NCBI RefSeq assembly: GCF_002278925.1
Contig: NZ_NCJH01000023.1
Location: 1-64,000, forward strand
Direction: 5' to 3'
Length of the DNA stretch: 64,000 nucleotides
From: Polaromonas sp. 39-63-25
GTDB lineage: Bacteria > Pseudomonadota > Gammaproteobacteria > Burkholderiales > Burkholderiaceae_C
The notes under the pieces are model-generated. The model ran no database searches. It worked only from the letters and a program-made list of their open reading frames with translations, and was not told where the DNA came from. This document shows positions 20,597 through 30,204 of the stretch, piece after piece. The first letter of the stretch is position 1; every line of letters begins with the position of its first letter. Made by a program: the position numbers and the translations under genes.

Positions 20597-21673
20597 TCAT
20601 GCGATCAGCTCCTCATTTTTGTAGAAACAGGTATGGGCTCCGAGCAGTTGCAGCCAGGCGGTGTCGCCGGCTTGCGGCGCCGTCGCGCCGGAATGCAGGC
20701 GAACCTTCACAGCACCCTCACCCACCGTCGCCGTCAGCATCAAATGGGTCCCGATGTCCTGCACACGCACAACGCTCGCAGGCACGGCACCCGCAGCGCC
20801 GGACGCCGCCAGAGCCACATATTCGGGGCGTACGCCGAGTTTGTAGTCGCCGGCCGGCAGCTCCCGACCGGCCGGCATGGGCAGCGTATGACCCGCGATG
20901 TCGAGGGCTTCGCCGGTAGCCCTTGCGGGCAAAAAGTTCATTCCGGGTGAACCGATGAAATGACCCACAAACGTGTGCTGCGGCCGCTCGAACAGTGCAT
21001 CGGCTGACCCGATCTGCACGGCGCGGCCGCGGGTCATCACCACCACTTGCTGGGCGAAGGTCAACGCCTCCACCTGATCATGCGTGACATAAATCAGTGT
21101 GAGCTTGAGCTCATGGTGGATCTGCTTGAGCTTGCGGCGCAGTTGCCACTTCAGGTGCGGATCGATGACGGTCAGCGGCTCGTCGAACAGAACCGCCGAG
21201 ACATCGGGCCGTACCAGGCCGCGGCCCAGCGAAATCTTCTGTTTCGCATCGGCCGCGAGGCCGGCTGCGCGCTGGTTCAGCTGACCACTCATCTCCAGCA
21301 TCTCGGCGATCTGCCCGACACGTTTTTTGATCTGGTCTTCCGGCATTTTCCGGTTGCGCAGCGGGAAGGCGAGGTTTTCGGCCACCGTCATCGTGTCGTA
21401 GATGACCGGGAACTGGAACACCTGCGCAATGTTGCGCTCCTGCGGCGTGGCATGTGTCATGTCCCGCCCATCGAATTTCACCGTGCCCTGCGACGGCGCC
21501 AGCAGGCCGGAGATCACATTGAGCATGGTGGTCTTGCCGCAACCCGAGGGACCCAGCAGCGCGTAAGCACCACCATCCTCAAACGTCATCTGCAGGGGCA
21601 GCAGCGCGTAGTCGGCATCTTCGCGCGGATTCGCCTTGTACGAGTGCGCAAGATCCAGGTCAATGCGGGCCAT
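20597..21673 (-). CDS. glpT: Glycerol ABC transporter ATP-binding protein GlpT, with a degenerate signature motif
   Basis: A 358-residue ATPase of the MalK/UgpC type with a C-terminal TOBE region. Walker A is GPSGCGKTT and Walker B is VSAVLFDEPLT. The ABC signature, normally LSGGQ, reads AADAKQ (in AAGLAADAKQKISLGRGLVR). One of the two composite ATP sites in the GlpS-GlpT pair is therefore likely to be catalytically weak. The ATG at 21673 comes 1 nt after the glpS stop, so the two are coupled. The rhizobial symbol is used; it is not the glycerol-3-phosphate antiporter. Confidence 0.88.
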   Translation of the reverse strand: MARIDLDLAHSYKANPREDADYALLPLQMTFEDGGAYALLGPSGCGKTTMLNVISGLLAPSQGTVKFDGRDMTHATPQERNIAQVFQFPVIYDTMTVAENLAFPLRNRKMPEDQIKKRVGQIAEMLEMSGQLNQRAAGLAADAKQKISLGRGLVRPDVSAVLFDEPLTVIDPHLKWQLRRKLKQIHHELKLTLIYVTHDQVEALTFAQQVVVMTRGRAVQIGSADALFERPQHTFVGHFIGSPGMNFLPARATGEALDIAGHTLPMPAGRELPAGDYKLGVRPEYVALAASGAAGAVPASVVRVQDIGTHLMLTATVGEGAVKVRLHSGATAPQAGDTAWLQLLGAHTCFYKNEELIA

Positions 21674-21674
21674 G

Positions 21675-22748
<1,074 letters not shown>

Positions 22749-22933
22749 CACACGCCTTTCGGGGCGGCAACGCGCACGGGTGTCGGGGAAGGAATTACAT
22801 GCACGATTCGTTTATTTATGTTCGTATCTTTTCTATTTTTCTTCCTTTTTGATTGTTTTGAATACATGTTTTCCCTTATTCTTTTCTTTTTGCTTCGATA
22901 TAAAGTCGCGTGACTTCTCGGACAGAATGGCGC
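22749..22933. promoter_or_regulatory. Shared glpS/glpR control region with a pyrimidine-rich tract
   Basis: A divergent intergenic region that is strikingly AT-rich against its surroundings. From about 22826 to 22897 the plus strand is nearly all T and C, so the minus-strand glpS leader would be purine-rich. TATGTTCGTA at 22817-22826 fits one half of the E. coli GlpR operator (WATKYTCGWW), and another TTCGT lies 14-16 bp away. TATAAA at 22899-22904 is a possible -10 for glpR. The operator call is tentative. Confidence 0.5.
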
Positions 22934-23701
22934 GTGAACTCCAATCCCAGGCAACTCAAACTCCTCGACGTGGTCCGCGCGCACGGCTCCGTCACCGTTG
23001 AACAACTCGCCGAGACCCTGGCGGTCACGCTGCAGACCGTGCGTCGTGACGTGCAGCGTCTGGCCGAAGCCGGGCTGCTGACGCGGTTTCACGGTGGCGT
23101 GCGGGTTCCAGGCTCGACCATTGAAAACCTCGCGCACCGCCAGCGCGAAAGCCTCAATGCCGACGGCAAGGCGCGGATTGCGCTGGCTGTCGCCAAGGAG
23201 GTGCCCGACAACTGCTCGCTGATCCTCAACATCGGCACGACCACCGAAGCCATTGCCAGGGCACTGATGCATCACAAGGGGCTGCGCGTCATCACCAACA
23301 ACCTCAACGTCGCGGCCATCCTGAGCAGCAACCCCAACTGCGAGGTGATCGTCACCGGCGGCGTGGTGCGCGCGCGCGACCGCGGCATCGTGGGCGAGGC
23401 GGCCGTCGACTTCATTCGCCAGTTCCGGGTGGACATCGCGCTGATCGGCATTTCGGGCATCGAGGCCGACGGCTCCCTGCGCGACTTCGACTACCGCGAG
23501 GTCAAGGTCGCGCAAACCATCATTGGCCATGCCCGCGAAGTCTGGCTCGCCGCCGACAGCAGCAAGTTCAACCGGCCCGCCATGGTCGAACTCGCCACCC
23601 TGTCGCAAATCGACCGGCTGTTTACCGACCAGCCGCCGCCCGAGCCCTTTCCGGCGCTGCTGGCCGAAGCCGGGGTAAGCTGCGTCGTGGCCCTCCCCTG
23701 A
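22934..23701 (+). CDS. glpR: DeoR-family glycerol-3-phosphate regulon repressor
   Basis: A 255-residue repressor (E. coli GlpR has 252). The N-terminal winged helix reads [20 protein letters not shown] with the recognition helix in [20 protein letters not shown]. The C-terminal sugar-phosphate sensor domain shows [20 protein letters not shown] and [20 protein letters not shown], close to E. coli GlpR. A GTG at 22934 was chosen to match the family N-terminus (MNSNPRQ); an upstream GTG at 22910 would add eight residues. It is divergent from the importer operon and upstream of glpK. Confidence 0.92.
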   Translation: MNSNPRQLKLLDVVRAHGSVTVEQLAETLAVTLQTVRRDVQRLAEAGLLTRFHGGVRVPGSTIENLAHRQRESLNADGKARIALAVAKEVPDNCSLILNIGTTTEAIARALMHHKGLRVITNNLNVAAILSSNPNCEVIVTGGVVRARDRGIVGEAAVDFIRQFRVDIALIGISGIEADGSLRDFDYREVKVAQTIIGHAREVWLAADSSKFNRPAMVELATLSQIDRLFTDQPPPEPFPALLAEAGVSCVVALP

Positions 23702-23724
23702 GCCCCTTCACCCAAGCGACTCCC

Positions 23725-25218
23725 ATGACCTACCTGCTTGCCCTGGACCAGGGCACCTCCAGCTCTCGCAGCATCGTGTTTGACGCGCAAGGCCACATCG
23801 TGGCGCTCGCGCAGCAGGAACTGCCGCAGATCTATCCCCGGCCGGGCTGGGTCGAACACGACCCGATGGAGATCTGGCGCACCCAGCTCGCCACGGCGCG
23901 CGAGGCCCTGGCCAAGGCCGGGCTCAAGGCCGCCGACATCCGCGCGCTGGGTATCACCAACCAGCGCGAAACCACCGTGGTCTGGAACCGCAAGACGGGC
24001 CAGCCCATCCACCACGCCATCGTCTGGCAGGACAGGCGCGCCGAAGCCACTTGCGCGCAGTTGCGCCAGGATGGCAAGGCCGACCTGATCCAGGCCAAAA
24101 CCGGGCTGTTGGTCGATGCCTACTTTTCCGGCACCAAACTCAAGTGGCTGCTCGACAACGTGCCGCAGGCCCGGCAACAGGCGGCGCGCGGCGAACTCGC
24201 TTTCGGCACCATCGACAGCTGGCTGATGTGGCAACTCACCGGCGGCGCCCTGCATGCCACCGACGTGACCAATGCCTCGCGCACCATGCTGTTCAATGTG
24301 CACACCAACAGCTGGGACGCCGACTTGCTGGCGCTGCTGGACATTCCGGAGGGCCTGATGCCGCGGGTGTTGCCCTCGAGCACGCACTACGGCGACGTGC
24401 TGCCGGACCTGCTGGGCGGGGCCATCCCGATTGGCGGCGTGGCGGGCGACCAGCAAAGCGCCTTGTTCGGCCAGGCCTGCTTCAAGGAAGGCATGGCCAA
24501 AAACACCTACGGCACGGGCTGCTTCATGCTGGTGCACACCGGCCACAAATTCCAGACCTCGCACAACGGCCTGCTCACCACCAGCGCGGCGCAGGTCACG
24601 CCGCAAACCGAATATGCCTTTGAAGGCAGCGTGTTTGTCGGCGGCGCCGTGGTGCAGTGGCTGCGCGACGGCCTGCACGCGATCCAGGGCAGCGGCGAGG
24701 TGCAGGCGCTGGCGCAAAGCGTTCCCGACTCCGGCGGCGTCATGATGGTGCCGGCCTTCACCGGCCTGGGCGCCCCCTACTGGAAACCCGACGCCCGCGG
24801 CACCATCACCGGCCTGAGCCGCGGCACCACCGTGGCCCACATCGCGCGGGCCGCGCTGGAAAGCATTGCCTACCAAAGCGCCGCCCTGCTGCAGGCCATG
24901 AGCCGCGATGCGGTGGCGGCCGGGGCCGCACCGGTGGCCGAACTACGGGTGGATGGCGGCGCCTGCATCAACGACCTCCTGATGCAGTTCCAGGCCGACC
25001 TGCTGGGCATTCCTGTCGTTCGGCCGGCCGTGACCGAAACCACGGCGCTGGGCGCGGCCTACCTGGCCGGGCTGTCCAGCGGCGTCTACGCCAGCACCGC
25101 TGAACTCTCGACCCTGTGGCGCGCAGAACGCACCTTTTTGCCGACCTTGAGCGCCGACCGCGCGGCCGGCCTGATGGCGCAGTGGGAACACGCGGTGCGG
25201 CAAACCGTGGCCTTGTAA
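23725..25218 (+). CDS. glpK: Glycerol kinase
   Basis: Phosphorylates imported glycerol to glycerol-3-phosphate. It has 497 residues, with the FGGY-kinase start [40 protein letters not shown], the [17 protein letters not shown]-site region and [20 protein letters not shown]. It lies 23 nt after glpR on the same strand. With the importer and GlpD it completes uptake of glycerol to dihydroxyacetone phosphate. Confidence 0.97.
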   Translation: MTYLLALDQGTSSSRSIVFDAQGHIVALAQQELPQIYPRPGWVEHDPMEIWRTQLATAREALAKAGLKAADIRALGITNQRETTVVWNRKTGQPIHHAIVWQDRRAEATCAQLRQDGKADLIQAKTGLLVDAYFSGTKLKWLLDNVPQARQQAARGELAFGTIDSWLMWQLTGGALHATDVTNASRTMLFNVHTNSWDADLLALLDIPEGLMPRVLPSSTHYGDVLPDLLGGAIPIGGVAGDQQSALFGQACFKEGMAKNTYGTGCFMLVHTGHKFQTSHNGLLTTSAAQVTPQTEYAFEGSVFVGGAVVQWLRDGLHAIQGSGEVQALAQSVPDSGGVMMVPAFTGLGAPYWKPDARGTITGLSRGTTVAHIARAALESIAYQSAALLQAMSRDAVAAGAAPVAELRVDGGACINDLLMQFQADLLGIPVVRPAVTETTALGAAYLAGLSSGVYASTAELSTLWRAERTFLPTLSADRAAGLMAQWEHAVRQTVAL

Positions 25219-25283
25219 GCCCGGGCCGGCGCACGTCCACGTCCTGTCACAACGCCTACAAGCGGGAGAGCTAGACTCGCTTC

Positions 25284-26477
25284 ATGCCCAGCCAGCCCCC
25301 GCCCGCCACAGCCGCGTTTGAACTGACACGGCGCCGGGTGCTCGGTTACGGCGCTGCCGCCGCGCTGGGTCTGGCGGGCTTGAGGCTGCCGAAGCCGGCT
25401 CTGGCATCGCTGGCGCCACCCCGCCTGCGACTGATCGGTGAGGCCCGTCTGCCGCACCGGCTCCAGTTTCAGGGCACGATCGTCGGCGGCTTGTCGGGTG
25501 TGGACTACGACGAGGCCAGCGGCCTGTTCTATCTGCTCAGTGATGATGGCTCGGCCATCAATCCGGCGCGGTTTTACACGGCACGCCTGTCACTGGAAAC
25601 AGACCGGCTGGGTGAGCCCATCCTGACGGGCGTGACCAGCCTGCGCCAGGCCGATGGCAGCACCTACCCGGCGGCGCTGCGAGGCATCCAGGTTGCCGAC
25701 CCGGAAGCGATCCGCTGGCGCCCGGCCAGCCAGACCCTGCTGTGGACCAGCGAGGGGCACGCCCTGACAGGAGCTGCACCGGCCTTGCGCGAAAGCCGCA
25801 CCGATGGCACGCTGGTGCGCGAATTGGCGTTGCCGGCCATGTTCGACTTTCAGCTCACGCGGGGGCCGCGCAGCAACCGGACCCTGGAAGGCCTGGCCCT
25901 GAGCCCGGACGGCCGCCATGCCTGGATCGCCACGGAAGGCGCGCTGCGCCAGGACGGCCCCCTGCCCACCGTGCAGGCGCCGGGCGGGCCGTGCCGCTTC
26001 ACCCAGCTGGACCTGGCCAATGGAAAAATCCTGCGCCAGATCGCCTACATCCCCGATGCGATTCCGCGCGCACCTGTCCCGCCGGCCACGCAGGCCGACA
26101 ACGGCGTTACTGAAATCCTGCTGCTGGACGCCGACCGCCTGCTGGTGCTGGAGCGGGCCTACATGGCGGGGCAAGATGCCCTCTCGGGTAATTCGCTGCG
26201 CCTTTACCTGATCGACACGCGCGAGGGGACAGACACGCTGGCTATCCCGGCGCTGCAGCCCGGGGCTTACCAGCCGGTCGCCAAGAGGCTGCTCGCCGAT
26301 TTTTCCGCCTTCACCGGCGCAGGCCCCGGCCACAGGCTGGCCCGCCTCGACAACACCGAAGGCATGTGCTGGGGCCCACGGCTTCCCAATGGCAACCGCA
26401 GCCTGCACTTCATTAGCGACGACAATTTCAATTCGCGGCAAATCACCCAATGGCTGGCTTATGAATTTTTTGACTGA
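25284..26477 (+). CDS. Esterase-like phytase-family secreted protein
   Basis: A 397-residue protein with a twin-arginine-like signal (LTRRRVLGYGAAAALGLAGL). The mature part matches the phytase-like esterase family: GGLSGVDYDEASGLFYLLSD near the N-terminus, LEGLALSPDGRHAWIATEGA in the middle and EGMCWGPRLPNGNRSLHFIS near the end. It is probably periplasmic; the substrate is unknown. TAGACT ends 6 nt before the ATG and there is no clear ribosome site, so the mRNA may be leaderless. It ends 6 nt before proC. Confidence 0.8.
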   Translation: MPSQPPPATAAFELTRRRVLGYGAAAALGLAGLRLPKPALASLAPPRLRLIGEARLPHRLQFQGTIVGGLSGVDYDEASGLFYLLSDDGSAINPARFYTARLSLETDRLGEPILTGVTSLRQADGSTYPAALRGIQVADPEAIRWRPASQTLLWTSEGHALTGAAPALRESRTDGTLVRELALPAMFDFQLTRGPRSNRTLEGLALSPDGRHAWIATEGALRQDGPLPTVQAPGGPCRFTQLDLANGKILRQIAYIPDAIPRAPVPPATQADNGVTEILLLDADRLLVLERAYMAGQDALSGNSLRLYLIDTREGTDTLAIPALQPGAYQPVAKRLLADFSAFTGAGPGHRLARLDNTEGMCWGPRLPNGNRSLHFISDDNFNSRQITQWLAYEFFD

Positions 26478-26483
26478 CCCTTC

Positions 26484-27320
26484 ATGACTTCATCCCTTTC
26501 CCCAGACAGCAGCGTCATCGCCTTCATAGGCGGCGGCAACATGGCCAGCGCCATCATTGGCGGCCTGCTCAAACAAGGCACACCCGCCGACCGGATCCAG
26601 ATCGTCGAGCCCTGGGCCGAGCAGCGCGCGAAACTCCAGGCGCAGTTCGGCATCGCCGCCGAGGCGGCGCCCGGCGCGGCGCTGGCCTCCGCCGCTCTGG
26701 TGGTCTGGGCCGTCAAGCCCCAGACCTTTCGGGAAGCCGCCCTGCAGGCCGGCCCGCACACCGGCCAGGCGCTGCACCTGAGCGTGGCGGCCGGCATCCG
26801 CTCGGACAGCATGGCCTCCTGGCTGGCGACCGAACGCATCGTGCGCGCCATGCCCAACACACCGGCCCTCGTCGGCCAGGGCATGACCGCCCTCTTTGCA
26901 CGCCCAGCCGTCAGCGCCGCCGAGCGCCAGACGGTAGAGCGCGTGATCCAGACCACCGGCGAGCATCTGTGGCTGGCGCAGGAAGAGCAACTGGACGCGG
27001 TGACCGCGCTGTCCGGCTCCGGTCCGGCCTATGTGTTTTATTTCATCGAAGCCATGGTGCAGGCCGGCACCGAGATGGGGCTGAGCCGCGAGCAGGCGCA
27101 CCAGCTGGCGGTGCAGACTTTTGTAGGCGCCTCCGCACTGGCCAAAGCGTCCAGCGAGCCACCGGAGACCTTGCGTGAACGCGTGACCTCCAAAGGGGGA
27201 ACCACCTACGCGGCCCTCACCTCCCTGGAGCGGGATGGCGTGCGGCTGCAGTTCATGCGCGCCATGCACGCCGCCCGTCAGCGCGCCGCGGAACTCGGTG
27301 ACGAGTTCGGTGCGGCCTAA
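26484..27320 (+). CDS. proC: Pyrroline-5-carboxylate reductase
   Basis: The last step of proline synthesis, reducing pyrroline-5-carboxylate with NAD(P)H. It has 278 residues. The dinucleotide fold starts IAFIGGGNMASAIIGGLLKQ; RAMPNTPALVGQGMTALFA and the family signature AVTALSGSGPAYVFYFIEAM follow. A dispersed repeat begins 1 nt after the stop codon. Confidence 0.96.
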   Translation: MTSSLSPDSSVIAFIGGGNMASAIIGGLLKQGTPADRIQIVEPWAEQRAKLQAQFGIAAEAAPGAALASAALVVWAVKPQTFREAALQAGPHTGQALHLSVAAGIRSDSMASWLATERIVRAMPNTPALVGQGMTALFARPAVSAAERQTVERVIQTTGEHLWLAQEEQLDAVTALSGSGPAYVFYFIEAMVQAGTEMGLSREQAHQLAVQTFVGASALAKASSEPPETLRERVTSKGGTTYAALTSLERDGVRLQFMRAMHAARQRAAELGDEFGAA

Positions 27321-27321
27321 T

Positions 27322-27380
27322 GCTATTAAAAGAGTAGCTGTCGGCGCCCGTGCGATAAGGGCTAGAGCCTGATTTTATTC
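27322..27380 (+). repeat. GCTAT-type dispersed repeat, copy A (at the proC stop)
   Basis: It opens GCTATTAAAAGAGTAGCTG, continues TCGGCGCCCGTGCGATAAGG, then GCTAGAGCCTGATTTTATTC. It is in sense orientation to proC and starts 1 nt after the TAA. GGCGCCC can pair with GGGCTAGAGCC ahead of a T-rich end, so it may terminate proC. Confidence 0.85.
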
Positions 27381-27401
27381 GAAGAAATCACCGGCAGGCA
27401 G

Positions 27402-28265
27402 TTACACGCCAGCCAGCGCATACGACAGCGCGATGCCGGCGAACACCGTGAACCCCAGCCAGTGGTTCAGGCGAAAAGCCCTGAAACAGTCGTCGCGCCC
27501 GCGCCGGCGGATCAGCCAGCCATGCCACAGCGCCTGTCCCAGCGCCACCGCGATTGCTATGAAATAAATAGCTGGCTGCGCAATATCCATCAGGGCCCAG
27601 GCCCAAATTGACAGATAAATCAGGTAACTCGCCATCACCGCCGCCACGTCGAACCGGCCCAGCGTGATCGCCGAGGTTTTCATGCCTATCTTGAGGTCGT
27701 CGTCGCGGTCCACCATGGCGTATTCGGTGTCGTAGGCAATCACCCAGAACAGATTGCCCAGCAACAGCAGCCAGGCCAGCGCCGGCACACGCGACTGCAC
27801 CGCCGCAAACGCCATGGGGATGCCAAAGCTGAAGGCCACGCCCAGCACGGCTTGCGGCATGGACACATAACGCTTGGCATAGGGGTAGACCACGGCCACC
27901 GCCAGCGCGGCAAACGACCAGGTGATGGTGGCCGTGTTGGTGGTCAGCACGAGGCCAAAAGCCAGCAGCGCCAGCACGGCGCCCAGGATCAAGGCTTCCC
28001 GTACAGACACCGCACCACGGGTCACCGGGCGCTGCGCGGTGCGTTTGACATGCCGGTCAAACTCGCGGTCGGCGACGTCGTTGAGACAGCAGCCGGCACT
28101 GCGCATCAGGATGGTGCCCAAGGTGAACACCGTCAGCAGGTGCCAGCCAGGGAAACCGTGCGACGCGACCCACAGCGCCGACAGCGTGGGCCAGAGCAGC
28201 AGCAGCCAACCGGCGGGTCGGTCCCAGCGGATCAGTTGCAAATAGAGGGCGAATTTGTTTTTCAA
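27402..28265 (-). CDS. ubiA: 4-hydroxybenzoate octaprenyltransferase
   Basis: An inner-membrane prenyltransferase that attaches the polyprenyl chain to 4-hydroxybenzoate in ubiquinone synthesis. It has 287 residues and about eight spans. The two Asp-rich motifs are present: [20 protein letters not shown] and [20 protein letters not shown]. The likely start is TTG ([20 protein letters not shown]). Part of a late membrane segment (about residues 218-237, [19 protein letters not shown]) is encoded across a copy of the dispersed repeat in antisense orientation. Confidence 0.95.
   Translation of the reverse strand: MKNKFALYLQLIRWDRPAGWLLLLWPTLSALWVASHGFPGWHLLTVFTLGTILMRSAGCCLNDVADREFDRHVKRTAQRPVTRGAVSVREALILGAVLALLAFGLVLTTNTATITWSFAALAVAVVYPYAKRYVSMPQAVLGVAFSFGIPMAFAAVQSRVPALAWLLLLGNLFWVIAYDTEYAMVDRDDDLKIGMKTSAITLGRFDVAAVMASYLIYLSIWAWALMDIAQPAIYFIAIAVALGQALWHGWLIRRRGRDDCFRAFRLNHWLGFTVFAGIALSYALAGV
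27556..27614 (+). repeat. GCTAT-type dispersed repeat, copy G (inside ubiA, antisense)
   Basis: On the plus strand it opens GCTATGAAATAAATAGCTGG, continues CTGCGCAATATCCATCAGGG, then CCCAGGCCCAAATTGAC. All anchor positions of the family are kept (GCTAT, ATAGCTG, GCGC, AGGGC, GGCC). It lies fully within the ubiA reading frame without breaking it. Confidence 0.75.
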
Positions 28266-28307
28266 GCCCTCAATTCTGGCACCACTGCCCCGCCCGGACG
28301 CCAGGTC

Positions 28308-28826
28308 CTATTCTTCGAGGAGCGAACGCAGCATCCACGCAGTCTGTTCGTGCACCGTCAGGCGCTGCGTCAACAGGTCGGCGGTCGGCTGGTCGTCGGC
28401 CTTGTCGGCCACAGGGAACAGCTCCCTGGCCGTGCGCGCGACCGCCTCATGGCCTTTCACCAGAATGCGCACCATCTCCAGCGCCTTGGGCGGGGTGGTG
28501 GGCACGTCGGGCACCGAGGCCAGCTTGCTGAACTGCGCGTACGAACCCGGCGCCGGGTGACCCAGCGAGCGGATGCGTTCGGCCACCGGGTCCACCGCCG
28601 CCCACAGCTCGGTGTACTGCGTCATGAACATGGCATGCAGGGTGTTGAACATCGGCCCCGTCACGTTCCAATGGAAGTTGTGCGTGGTCAGGTACAGCGT
28701 GTAGGTGTCCGCCAGCAAACGGCTCAGGCCCTGGGCAATCGCAGCGCGGTCTTTTTCGCCGATGCCGATGTTGATGGGCGGTGCGCCAGTGCGGCCGGCA
28801 GAAGCCTTGGGAGATGTTTTGGCCAT
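28308..28826 (-). CDS. dps: Dps-family DNA-protecting ferritin-like protein
   Basis: A 172-residue dodecameric miniferritin that oxidises and stores iron and shields DNA under stress. The ferroxidase-site motif is intact: [20 protein letters not shown], with the second half [21 protein letters not shown] Lys-containing disordered N-terminus ([14 protein letters not shown]) precedes the fold. It lies downstream of oxyR on the same strand and has its own promoter with an OxyR-like site, consistent with peroxide control. Confidence 0.93.
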   Translation of the reverse strand: MAKTSPKASAGRTGAPPINIGIGEKDRAAIAQGLSRLLADTYTLYLTTHNFHWNVTGPMFNTLHAMFMTQYTELWAAVDPVAERIRSLGHPAPGSYAQFSKLASVPDVPTTPPKALEMVRILVKGHEAVARTARELFPVADKADDQPTADLLTQRLTVHEQTAWMLRSLLEE

Positions 28827-28867
28827 GGTGTGTCCTTGATTGACTTGGATAAAAGAGTCTGGACATC

Positions 28868-28920
28868 ACTCTAAGCAATCGGCAAGCCCAAGGCAACAGT
28901 CAAACTGTATCGCCTTGATA
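28868..28920 (-). promoter_or_regulatory. dps promoter with an OxyR-like inverted repeat
   Basis: The -35 box is TTGCCT (28891-28896), the spacer 17 bp and the -10 box TAGAGT (28868-28873). An inverted repeat, TATC-N5-GATA, lies at 28908-28920, ending 11 bp upstream of the -35 and centred near -53, where activating LysR-type proteins such as OxyR bind. The nearest regulator is OxyR itself. Boxes are seen; OxyR binding is inferred. Confidence 0.65.
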
Positions 28921-28948
28921 GGCATCATGAAATGCCCGCGGGCGCCGC

Positions 28949-29932
28949 TCAGGACAGGCGCGTCACACCCGGCAGCTCGCAGGCGTAAATCGCGTTGCGC
29001 AAGGCGGCGATGGCTTCATACCGGGTGAAACTGCGGCGCCAGGCCAGCACCACACGCCGCGTCGGCACATGGCCCTCAAACGGCAGGTAACGGATGTAGG
29101 AGGGCAACTCCGGCACTTCCTTGCTCTTGGCTTTCGAAACGGCTTTGGCAGGTGCCGGGGGCAGCAGGGCCTCCTTGGGCACGCTGAGTCGCGGCACCAG
29201 CGTCACACCCATGCCGGCTGCAACCATGTGTTTGATGGTCTCCAGCGACGAGCCTTCAAAACTTTTGCGTATGCCCTCGGCGTTGCTCGAAAACCGGGCG
29301 AACTCGGGGCAGACCTCGAGCACGTGGTCACGAAAGCAGTGGCCGGTGCCCAGCAACAGCATGGTTTCTTTCTTCAGCTCTTCGGCGGTGATGTTGCTGC
29401 GCGCCGCCAGCGGGTGGTTGCTCGGCACGGCCGCCATGAAGGGTTCGTCGTACAGCGGCGCGATCGCCAGGTTGGTGTCGGGAAAAGGTTCGGCCAGGAT
29501 CGCGCAGTCGATCTCGCCGGTGCGCAGCTCTTCCAGCAGCTTGACGGTGAAGTTCTCCTGCAGCATCAGCGGCATCTGCGGCGTCAGCGCAATCGCCTGG
29601 CGCACCAGGTCGGGCAGCAGGTAGGGCCCGATGGTGTAGATCACGCCCAGGCGTATGGCGCCGGCCAGCGGGTCCTTGCCGCGCTTGGCAATCTCGCGGA
29701 TGCTGTCGGCCTGCTCCAGCACGCTTTGCGCCTGACGCACGATCTCTTCGCCCAGCGGTGTCACCGTGATCTCATTGGCGTTGCGCTCGAACAGCTTGAC
29801 CTGCAGCTCTTCCTCGAGCTTCTTGATCGCCACGCTCAGCGTCGGCTGCGACACATGGCAGGCCTCGGCGCCCTTGCCGAAGTGTTTTTCGCGGGCGACG
29901 GCGACGATGTATTTGAGTTCGGTGAGCGTCAT
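28949..29932 (-). CDS. oxyR: Hydrogen-peroxide sensor/regulator OxyR (LysR family)
   Basis: A 327-residue peroxide sensor. The N-terminal helix-turn-helix reads YIVAVAREKHFGKGAEACHV. The redox cysteines fall in GTGHCFRDHVLEVCPE at residues 199 and 208, the same numbering as E. coli OxyR. The ATG at 29932 gives the family start (MTLTELKYIV). A CACAAT hexamer lies 6 nt before it and there is no ribosome site, suggesting a leaderless message. Adjacent genes are dps (a likely target) and recG. Confidence 0.94.
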   Translation of the reverse strand: MTLTELKYIVAVAREKHFGKGAEACHVSQPTLSVAIKKLEEELQVKLFERNANEITVTPLGEEIVRQAQSVLEQADSIREIAKRGKDPLAGAIRLGVIYTIGPYLLPDLVRQAIALTPQMPLMLQENFTVKLLEELRTGEIDCAILAEPFPDTNLAIAPLYDEPFMAAVPSNHPLAARSNITAEELKKETMLLLGTGHCFRDHVLEVCPEFARFSSNAEGIRKSFEGSSLETIKHMVAAGMGVTLVPRLSVPKEALLPPAPAKAVSKAKSKEVPELPSYIRYLPFEGHVPTRRVVLAWRRSFTRYEAIAALRNAIYACELPGVTRLS

Positions 29933-30023
29933 GGGCTTATTGTGCGGCTTTTCGTGGTGGACGGATCTTTTTCCACCACCGAGAGTACGCCGGCAAGCCG
30001 GGTCTCGCCCCGGCGGGCGACTC

Positions 30024-30051
30024 ACTTTCTCTTGCTTCGCCAAGAGAAAGT
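30024..30051. repeat. Palindromic repeat between oxyR and recG
   Basis: A perfect 11-bp inverted repeat, ACTTTCTCTTG / CAAGAGAAAGT, around a CTTCGC loop, followed by a partial further copy (taagcaaagagaag). It resembles palindromes I recall as frequent between genes in Comamonadaceae; this cannot be confirmed without a search. Confidence 0.7.
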
Positions 30052-30141
30052 AAGCAAAGAGAAGGCGACCCGATGGTCTGGGTCCCTCCGCGCCCAGCCC
30101 GACGGGTGGGGAACAACCAATGCGGGAAAAAGAATCCGGAG

Positions 30142-30168
30142 TCCTTGAAGCGCGCAGCGCTTCAAGGA
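30142..30168 (-). terminator. Probable terminator after recG
   Basis: A perfect 12-bp stem, TCCTTGAAGCGC / GCGCTTCAAGGA, with a 3-nt loop. On the minus strand a T-rich stretch (TTCTTTTTC) follows after about 8 nt. It lies about 40 bp beyond the recG stop. Confidence 0.65.
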
Positions 30169-30204
30169 CGGGAATCCCAACAGCCCGTCATGTTTGCAAG
30201 CTTT

